This document shows, piece by piece, positions 14,477-20,183 of a DNA stretch of 20,183 nt (the stretch's first letter is position 1; every line of letters starts with the position of its first letter). A model generated the notes under the pieces. That model worked only from the letters and a program-made list of their open reading frames with translations, was not told the DNA's origin and did not search any database. The translations under genes were made by a program, and so were the position numbers. Origin of the DNA: a bacterium (GTDB lineage Bacteria; SM23-31; JAUVVT01); the NCBI GenBank assembly GCA_030616165.1, contig JAUWXV010000043.1, positions 1 to 20,183 of the forward strand, in the 5' to 3' direction.

Positions 14477-14543
14477 CCAATTGGGGATTAATCATATTAC
14501 CGGATAATCCTGATTTTTAAACAATAAATAGGAGGAAGTAACA

Positions 14544-16916
14544 ATGAGAATAAAAACTGTTAGCAATCGTATCACTGCACGATTGTTTATTACTATTGTG
14601 CTTCTGCTATTTTCAACCAGCCTTCTTTTTGCACAGAAGGACAAAATTCAAAAAGCAAACTTTGAACTGGCAAACAAATTCACCACAAAAAAAATCGAGA
14701 AAATGCTCTACGATACCTCTGTCAGGCCGAAATGGCTGGAAAACAGCGAGATGTTCTGGTATCGTTTTAAAAACAGTTCTGGTACACATTATTATCTTGT
14801 TGACCCTCTGGAAAAGACAAAGAAACCGATATTTGATAATGATCAACTGGCGGCAGCTTTATCAAAAGAGTTAAAAAAGCCGTTTGATCCGAATCATATT
14901 ACAATAGACTCTCTCAAGTTTGTAAAAGAAATGGAAGCGGTTGAAATAATAGTAGATAGTTTACGCTACGAGTATAATTTATTAACATCCACATTAACAT
15001 TCATCGACAGCGTTAAAAAGAAACCGAAAAAGGAAGAATGGGTAAATTTCTCTCCTGACAGTGCCACGATTGTTTTCGCTAAAAACCATAATCTTTATAT
15101 TATGGCAACAGATGATCCCGACAGCGTAGAACATCAATTAACAACTGACGGAGAAAGGTATTACAGTTATGCTGCTGATGATGGTGATACGACCAAAGAC
15201 AAGCGCGTAAGAGCAAGAGCACAATGGTCTAAAGACTCTAAAAAGTTTCATCTTATGAGATGGGACAAACGGAAAGTAGGAGATTTATGGGTAATTGACG
15301 TGCTGAACAATCCGCGTCCCAAACTTGAGACCTATAAATATGCCATGCCAGGTGAAGAATATGTTCCACAGTATGAACTATTCGTTTTTGACCGTGAAAA
15401 AAAGGGAAATGTTAAGGTAAAGGCTGATATGTGGAAAGACCAGGGTTTATTTGTGGTCCGGTGGGGAGAGACATCGGAAACGCTCTATTTTGTTCGGAGG
15501 GACAGAACAATGCACAAGGTAGATGTGTGCACAGCAGATGCAGAAACAGGGGATATTGGTGTCCTTCTTGAGGAAAGAATGGACACATACATTGAGGGTG
15601 GTCCAATTTATCTTATCAATGATGACAGTGAGATTATCCATTGGTCTGAACGAGATGGGTGGGGACATTATTATCTTTATGACGGTAAAGGGAACCTGAA
15701 AAACCAGATTACCACTGGAAATTTTGTATGTTCGAGGAGGGGAATTACAAAAATAGATACATCAAAACGGGTATTATATTTCTCTGCGAGTGGCCGCGAA
15801 AAAGATGTTGACCCTTATTATTCGCATTATTATCGTGTCGGTTTTGATGGAGAGGGACTTAAACTAATCACTCCAGAAAACGCTGACCATTCAATTTCTA
15901 TGTCCAAGTCAAATAAATATTTTATCGATAACTTTTCCCGTATTGACCAGGTTTCTAAAGCGGTATTGCGTGATTATATAGGAAACAAAATTATGGACCT
16001 GGAAACCATCGATATTTCCAGACTTGAAGAGGCTGGCTGGAAAATGCCGGAGACTTTTAAAGTTAAAGCGGCAGATGGCATTACCGACCTTTATGGCGTC
16101 ATGTGGAAACCTTCTGATTTTGACCCTGAAAAGAAATATCCGATTATTGCCCACGTGTACCCGGGTCCCCAGCAAGAATCGGTTCCTAAAGGATTTTCTC
16201 CGACAAACAGAAATATTGGACTTGCCCAGATTGGTTTTGTTGTCATTGCAGTAGGGAACAGAGGTGGAAGCCCGCAGAGGTCAAAATGGTATCATAATTA
16301 CGGCTACGGTAATCTGCGAGACTATGGACTTGCTGACAAAAAGTATGCAATTGAGCAGCTTTCCGACAGATATTCATTTATTGATATTGACCGTGTGGGG
16401 ATTTACGGGCATTCCGGAGGCGGATTTATGTCAACAGCCGCAATGCTGGTATATCCGGATTTTTTCAATGTTGCCGTCTCCTCTTCCGGTAATCATGATA
16501 ACAACATATATAACCAGGGGTGGAGTGAAAAACACCATGGGGTAAAAGAGGTAAAAGTAAAGAAGAAAAAGGATAAAGAAGAATCGACTGCCGAAAAAGA
16601 TACAAGTGAGGTTGAATATGAAACCAAATTTGAAATCAAAGTTCCAACCAATATTGAACTTGCCAAAAATTTGAAAGGGCACTTACTGCTGGTTCATGGA
16701 GATATAGACAATAATGTTCATCCGGGAAATACCATCAGATTAGTCGACGCTCTTATTAAGGAGAATAAACGTTTTGATTTCATGATTATGGCGGGACAGA
16801 AGCACGGTTTTGGCAAATATAATCGCTATTTCGTCCGGGCTCTGTGGAATTATTTTGCAGAACATCTACTCGGTGATTACCGCACCAACGTGGATATGTT
16901 CGAAGACGAAAAATAG
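14544..16916 (+). CDS. Secreted dipeptidyl peptidase IV-like S9 serine peptidase
   Basis: 790 residues. An N-terminal signal peptide (about 1-30, ending SLLFAQ) indicates export. Residues 40-500 are a DPP IV-type beta-propeller. Residues 505-785 are an alpha/beta-hydrolase domain with a full triad: S624 (YGHSGGG), D722 (HGDIDNN) and H754 (GQKHGFG). In this family the enzymes cut dipeptides from the N-terminus of peptides, often after proline. A very charged insertion (about 666-700, KKKKDKEES and following) separates the nucleophile region from the Asp; similar insertions occur in Bacteroidota relatives. The ribosome site GGAGG (14531-14535) is strong. Upstream lie a dead 3' copy of the same gene and promoter-like block A; downstream is a symporter with a matching promoter block. 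Exact substrate specificity is not shown by the sequence. Confidence 0.93.
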   Translation: MRIKTVSNRITARLFITIVLLLFSTSLLFAQKDKIQKANFELANKFTTKKIEKMLYDTSVRPKWLENSEMFWYRFKNSSGTHYYLVDPLEKTKKPIFDNDQLAAALSKELKKPFDPNHITIDSLKFVKEMEAVEIIVDSLRYEYNLLTSTLTFIDSVKKKPKKEEWVNFSPDSATIVFAKNHNLYIMATDDPDSVEHQLTTDGERYYSYAADDGDTTKDKRVRARAQWSKDSKKFHLMRWDKRKVGDLWVIDVLNNPRPKLETYKYAMPGEEYVPQYELFVFDREKKGNVKVKADMWKDQGLFVVRWGETSETLYFVRRDRTMHKVDVCTADAETGDIGVLLEERMDTYIEGGPIYLINDDSEIIHWSERDGWGHYYLYDGKGNLKNQITTGNFVCSRRGITKIDTSKRVLYFSASGREKDVDPYYSHYYRVGFDGEGLKLITPENADHSISMSKSNKYFIDNFSRIDQVSKAVLRDYIGNKIMDLETIDISRLEEAGWKMPETFKVKAADGITDLYGVMWKPSDFDPEKKYPIIAHVYPGPQQESVPKGFSPTNRNIGLAQIGFVVIAVGNRGGSPQRSKWYHNYGYGNLRDYGLADKKYAIEQLSDRYSFIDIDRVGIYGHSGGGFMSTAAMLVYPDFFNVAVSSSGNHDNNIYNQGWSEKHHGVKEVKVKKKKDKEESTAEKDTSEVEYETKFEIKVPTNIELAKNLKGHLLLVHGDIDNNVHPGNTIRLVDALIKENKRFDFMIMAGQKHGFGKYNRYFVRALWNYFAEHLLGDYRTNVDMFEDEK

Positions 16917-17022
16917 CCCAATAGACTTAGAGATGATTTGAAAAAATTGGGTAAAGAAGAATAGTAGATATACACTGCAATGCGTCTCTACATATAATAA
17001 TAAAATTTGTATAATCTTCTAT

Positions 17023-17067
17023 AATTTTATTTTATAATTTGCCTTAAACAAAAAATTTTTTTATATT
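17023..17067 (+). promoter_or_regulatory. Promoter-like block B (symporter side)
   Basis: This is the second copy of the block at 14195-14238. TTGCCT (17039-17044) and TATATT (17062-17067) are separated by 17 bases, 70 bases before the symporter start. The upstream AATTTTATTTTATAAT is shared and could act as an UP element. The position is right for the promoter of the symporter operon. Confidence 0.6.
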
Positions 17068-17136
17068 GAAAAATATTTTAATATCAAAGCAAAAAATGAA
17101 ATAAGAAATAATAATTTAAAAGGACAGGTAAGAATT

Positions 17137-18636
17137 ATGGGAATGGCAGGAATTGATGTATTTATTGTGATTTTATTTTTGATAGGGATTTTATCCTTCG
17201 GGACATTTTTCAGGAGATTTGTAAAGACATCTGAGGATTATTTTCTTGCAAAGAAGATGCTTCCCTGGTGGGCTATTGGAATGTCAATAGTGGTTGCCGA
17301 TATAGGGGCAGTAGAATATATGGGAATGGCAGGGGGAACATACCGATTTGGTCTTGCTCAGGCAAACTTTGACTGGATTGGCTGTATTCCGGCTATGCTT
17401 GTTGCGGCAATTATATTCATTCCTTATTATTGGAAAGCCGGCGTTTATACTGTCCCTGAATTTCTTGGAAGGAGATATAATGTCTATGTTCAATCCATAC
17501 AAGCATTTCTCTGGGTTTCATTTCTTGCATTTGTTCTCGGTATAATACTCTGGGCAACTGCTATTTTCTTAAATACGATGATGGGTTGGCCCCATTGGGT
17601 TTCTATTATTATAACAGCCGCAATCGTTGGAATATATACTATTTCAGGAGGTTTATCGGCAGTAGTTATGACAAATGCCCTTCAGTTAATAATATTGTTT
17701 ATTGGTGCAATTGCGATACTTGTTCTTGGACTTAAAACTGTCGGCGGCTGGGGAGAGATGACTGAAAGGATATATTCTCTTGGACCTGAATTTAAGAACC
17801 ATTTTAAACTTATGTTACCAATGGATACCACAACGCCTTACCCATGGGCTGCCATCATATTTGGGTCAACTCTGGTAATATCACCAGCATACTGGATAGG
17901 AAATCAGGCGATAATTCAATCTTCACTTGGTGCAAGAAACGAATGGGATGCGAAGGCAGGAGTGATGTGGGCTGCGATATTAAAAATCTCTATTCCGCTT
18001 TTAATTGCAATTCCCGGTCTTATTGCTCTTTCCCTGTATCCTAACTTAAGTGATGGTGATGAGTCTATACCAACGCTTATCAAAAATCTTCTTCCACCAG
18101 GGCTAACAGGGCTTGTTTTTGCTGCATTCTTTGCCGCTTTAATGTCAACTGTTGCTGCATATCTTGAATCTGCTGCTACACTTTTTACAAAAGACATTTA
18201 TCAAAAGTTTATTAAAAAAGAGGCACCAGATAGGCATTACCTTACAGTTGGAAGATATCTTACCGCTGGAATAATAATTTTGGGGATATTTTCGGCTTCT
18301 TTAAGTAGTAAATTTCCCGGGATATTCGTGGCACTCCAGACTATTATGTCAATATTTTATGGACCAACTTTTGCCATACTTATACTCGGTATACTCTGGA
18401 AACGTTCTACTCAATGGGGAGGACTTTATGGATTGATTTCCGGAGTGTTACTTTCTTCTTTTCTTTTTGCATTTAGGTCACATTTTTTTAATATATCAGA
18501 ACCGTTTTTATATATATGCTGGTGGTCATTTGTTTTTGCAATTATTGTAAATATAATAGTCAGCCTATTTACCAAGCCTAAGTCAGATGAAGAACTTGAA
18601 GGACTTGTTTATGGGATGACTGCAAATAAAAAATAG
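17137..18636 (+). CDS. Sodium:solute symporter (SSS family)
   Basis: 499 residues with about 13 membrane helices, typical of SSS transporters that use the sodium gradient to import sugars, amino acids or other small solutes. Recognisable family features are the N-terminal SEDYFLAKKMLPWWAIGMSI, GAVEYMGMAGGTYRFG, the YTVPEFLGRRYN loop, YTISGGLSAVVMTNALQLII, and the helix with FAALMSTVAAYLESAATLFTKD. The C-terminal hydrophilic tail (TKPKSDEELEGL) is also standard. The start codon is preceded by AGGACAGG; an alternative ATG lies two codons later. Substrate cannot be read from the sequence. The shared promoter block and adjacency to a secreted peptidase suggest amino acids or small peptides. Two small membrane proteins follow closely. 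Confidence 0.93.
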   Translation: MGMAGIDVFIVILFLIGILSFGTFFRRFVKTSEDYFLAKKMLPWWAIGMSIVVADIGAVEYMGMAGGTYRFGLAQANFDWIGCIPAMLVAAIIFIPYYWKAGVYTVPEFLGRRYNVYVQSIQAFLWVSFLAFVLGIILWATAIFLNTMMGWPHWVSIIITAAIVGIYTISGGLSAVVMTNALQLIILFIGAIAILVLGLKTVGGWGEMTERIYSLGPEFKNHFKLMLPMDTTTPYPWAAIIFGSTLVISPAYWIGNQAIIQSSLGARNEWDAKAGVMWAAILKISIPLLIAIPGLIALSLYPNLSDGDESIPTLIKNLLPPGLTGLVFAAFFAALMSTVAAYLESAATLFTKDIYQKFIKKEAPDRHYLTVGRYLTAGIIILGIFSASLSSKFPGIFVALQTIMSIFYGPTFAILILGILWKRSTQWGGLYGLISGVLLSSFLFAFRSHFFNISEPFLYICWWSFVFAIIVNIIVSLFTKPKSDEELEGLVYGMTANKK

Positions 18637-18668
18637 ATTAATAAAAACAAAAAAATAGTAAGGTAATC

Positions 18669-18872
18669 ATGATAAATTTACTTTCTCAAATACCTCTTTC
18701 ATGGGTAAAAGTCATTATTATGGTTTTATTCTTAAGTTTAGTAATTTGGATGTGGCTAACACCCAGAGAATACATATTTAGATCTTCTCCTGATAATAAG
18801 AGATGGAGAGACCTTAGAATATGGGGGACTCTTATTATTATTGTTCAAGTAATAATCTATTTAATATTTTAA
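18669..18872 (+). CDS. Small two-helix membrane protein linked to the symporter
   Basis: 67 residues: helix 1 at about 12-30, a cytoplasmic or periplasmic loop TPREYIFRSSPDNKRWRDLR, then helix 2 at about 50-67 ending IIYLIF. The loop pattern YIFxxxPDxxRWRDLRxW looks conserved, and I recall similar small proteins encoded beside transporters. It starts 32 bases after the symporter stop, with AAGG upstream, and is probably in the same transcript. It may be an accessory subunit or a regulator of the symporter; this is inferred from position only. Confidence 0.7.
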   Translation: MINLLSQIPLSWVKVIIMVLFLSLVIWMWLTPREYIFRSSPDNKRWRDLRIWGTLIIIVQVIIYLIF

Positions 18873-18885
18873 GAGGACAATTGAA

Positions 18886-19113
18886 ATGTCAAAAACAGAA
18901 GGCTCAACAGAAAGTAAGCTCGAAAGCCAGTCCCTTCAATTAATGGGTATTTTTCTCGGAATTTTTGGAATCATTATGATTATCGCAATAATTTTTCCGG
19001 AAAACATCGAGGGTAAAATAACAAATCTAATTACCGGGCTAATTCTTTTAGGATTTGGTATCGGTGCCTTCCTCAAGGGGAGATCCCGCAAGGTTAAAAA
19101 AGAATTGGAGTAG
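18886..19113 (+). CDS. Small two-helix membrane protein
   Basis: 75 residues with a hydrophilic N-terminus (about 1-16), helix 1 (17-38), a short loop FPENIEGK, helix 2 (46-63) and a basic tail (KGRSRKVKKELE) that would face the cytoplasm. A good ribosome site (GAGGA, 18873-18877) lies just after the stop of the preceding gene, and the gap is only 13 bases, so it belongs to the symporter operon. I do not recognise a family. No catalytic or binding motif is seen. Confidence 0.65.
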   Translation: MSKTEGSTESKLESQSLQLMGIFLGIFGIIMIIAIIFPENIEGKITNLITGLILLGFGIGAFLKGRSRKVKKELE

Positions 19114-19275
19114 ATTCTGCAATAGTTAAAATTTTTTGCAAACCTTTTATATGAATACTCATGATACAATATTTTTGTTTAAATGACATATTAAAAAACT
19201 TAAGAATCATTTTAGGGGAAAAAATTTTTTAGTTAAGCATTTCATTATTAAAAAAAAATAAAATTAAGTAATTAT

Positions 19276-19833
19276 ATGGATTGGGTTAAATTAGGTTCTA
19301 TATTTATAGTGTTAGGTTTAATATGGAAAATTTGTCAATGGATTTCAAAAAGACCCCGGATTGAAGGAGAAATAATTGATGTTAAAGTATGTCAAATTGA
19401 TAAGCCAAGGATAGGAATTAATTATCAGGATGAATTCGCTGTAAATTTTCGAATAGCTATTGATATTAAGTTTATTAATCATAGAGAATCAAGTAGTTGT
19501 ATTGAGGAAATATGGATAAATTTGAAAAGTAAAAAAATAAGTAACAAATTAACAGGGAATTTATCGTCGGATAGAAAAATTGACGGAGGAGGAATAAAGC
19601 AACCTTATTTTTATTATAAAGATGAGGTTGTTTTTAAAGGCGATGATGTAAGAAAAGAAGCTGGTAATATCCCTTTGACTGAATATCCAAAATTTCTGAT
19701 AAATGAATTTTCTAAATCAAAACCTTTTATTAAAAAATGTGAAAATATTAAAAATTTAATTAATGATAACAAATACGAAATTAATTATAAAATTACAGGC
19801 AGAAAATGGAAGATTTTTAAAATTAATCCATGA
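19276..19833 (+). CDS. Hypothetical protein with one N-terminal membrane helix
   Basis: 185 residues: a single hydrophobic helix (about 5-22, GSIFIVLGLIWKICQWI), then a soluble region rich in beta-strand-like text (RIEGEIIDVKVCQI, AVNFRIAIDIKFINH, EEIWINLKSK) and a lysine-rich C-terminus. No family is recognised. The gene is more AT-rich than the operon upstream, lacks a clear ribosome site (the ATG follows TAAGTAATTAT), and is separated from it by 160 bases. These are hints, not proof, of recent acquisition. Confidence 0.55.
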   Translation: MDWVKLGSIFIVLGLIWKICQWISKRPRIEGEIIDVKVCQIDKPRIGINYQDEFAVNFRIAIDIKFINHRESSSCIEEIWINLKSKKISNKLTGNLSSDRKIDGGGIKQPYFYYKDEVVFKGDDVRKEAGNIPLTEYPKFLINEFSKSKPFIKKCENIKNLINDNKYEINYKITGRKWKIFKINP

Positions 19834-19955
19834 AAATAATTAAAGATGATTTTATCATATTAATAGCAGAAAAGGTAGATACCTATAGTAGGTAGTCTTC
19901 TGGAACAGATGCCTATAAAAGATTTTATAAAAAATAAACAAATGAAAAATAATAA

Positions 19956-20183
19956 ATGAAAAATACAATTTTTACATTTATAATAGTAATTTTTAACTTT
20001 GTAAATATTTTTTCTCAAACATTACCAAAATTGCCTAATGTTGAAAAAGAAAAAATACCAAAGTTAGAATATCAAATAAAATTACTATATCAAGATTTTA
20101 AAACTCTAAAAAAATTATCAAGTGAAGAGATTAATTATTATAAAAGCAAAGATATATTAATTGTTAATGATAAGGTAAAAGTA
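19956..20183 (+). CDS. Partial gene for a putative secreted protein (runs off the window)
   Basis: 76 codons open to the window edge, starting MKNTIFTFIIVIFNFVNIFS. This has the form of a signal peptide (Lys, hydrophobic core, then SQ). The mature part is lysine-rich and helical (LEYQIKLLYQDFKTLKKLSS). An earlier ATG at 19942 runs into a stop after five codons. The ribosome site is poor. Function unknown; the remainder lies outside the window. Confidence 0.5.
   Translation, partial: MKNTIFTFIIVIFNFVNIFSQTLPKLPNVEKEKIPKLEYQIKLLYQDFKTLKKLSSEEINYYKSKDILIVNDKVKV

Overview
The window is AT-rich bacterial DNA with strong Shine-Dalgarno sequences, many degraded genes and many small interspersed palindromic repeats. 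The gene content is a secreted S9 peptidase of the type common in Bacteroidota, class III cyclase/TolB-like signalling, PdxST vitamin B6 synthesis and an archaeal/thermophile-type inositol-phosphate enzyme. This suggests a member of an uncultured FCB-type or related candidate phylum (Cloacimonadota, Marinimicrobia or WOR-3-like lineages). That placement is an inference; no rRNA or other phylogenetic marker is present.

Layout. 1-1250: no real gene; a patchwork of palindromic and tandem repeats, including a ~95-bp direct repeat and 19-21-bp tandem arrays. 1262-2269 (minus): a membrane protein with two tandem MotA-like channel segments. 2398-2639: an element with perfect 26-bp inverted ends enclosing a 26-bp tandem array. 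3226-4587 (plus): an XRE-helix-turn-helix/adenylyl cyclase/TM/TolB-like fusion whose C-terminus is frameshifted. 4640-7240: a gene graveyard (winged-helix remnant, TPR-like remnant, unassigned remnants, a 110-bp direct repeat) around one intact coiled-coil gene. 7248-9086: a large conserved cysteine-rich protein of unknown function. 9162-9539 (minus): the broken C-terminus of a sodium:solute symporter. 10175-12062: a bifunctional inositol-1-phosphate cytidylyltransferase/CDP-alcohol phosphatidyltransferase overlapping an HD-domain protein. 12231-13703: pdxS-pdxT, closed by a clear intrinsic terminator. 13911-14160: a perfect tandem duplication. 14246-14476: a dead 3' fragment of a second copy of the peptidase that follows. 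14544-16916: intact secreted DPP IV-like S9 peptidase. 17137-19113: sodium:solute symporter and two small membrane proteins. 19276-end: two AT-rich genes of unknown function, the last cut by the window edge.

How the genes may work together. PdxS and PdxT form the PLP synthase complex. The CDP-alcohol enzyme would make an inositol phosphodiester (di-myo-inositol phosphate type) or a related inositol-containing product from inositol-1-phosphate. The peptidase and symporter regions carry near-identical promoter-like blocks (14195-14238 and 17023-17067), so extracellular peptide cleavage and Na+-driven uptake may be co-regulated. The peptidase remnant and the shared block point to an ancestral tandem peptidase arrangement that later collapsed.

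No tRNA, rRNA, CRISPR array or complete insertion sequence was seen.
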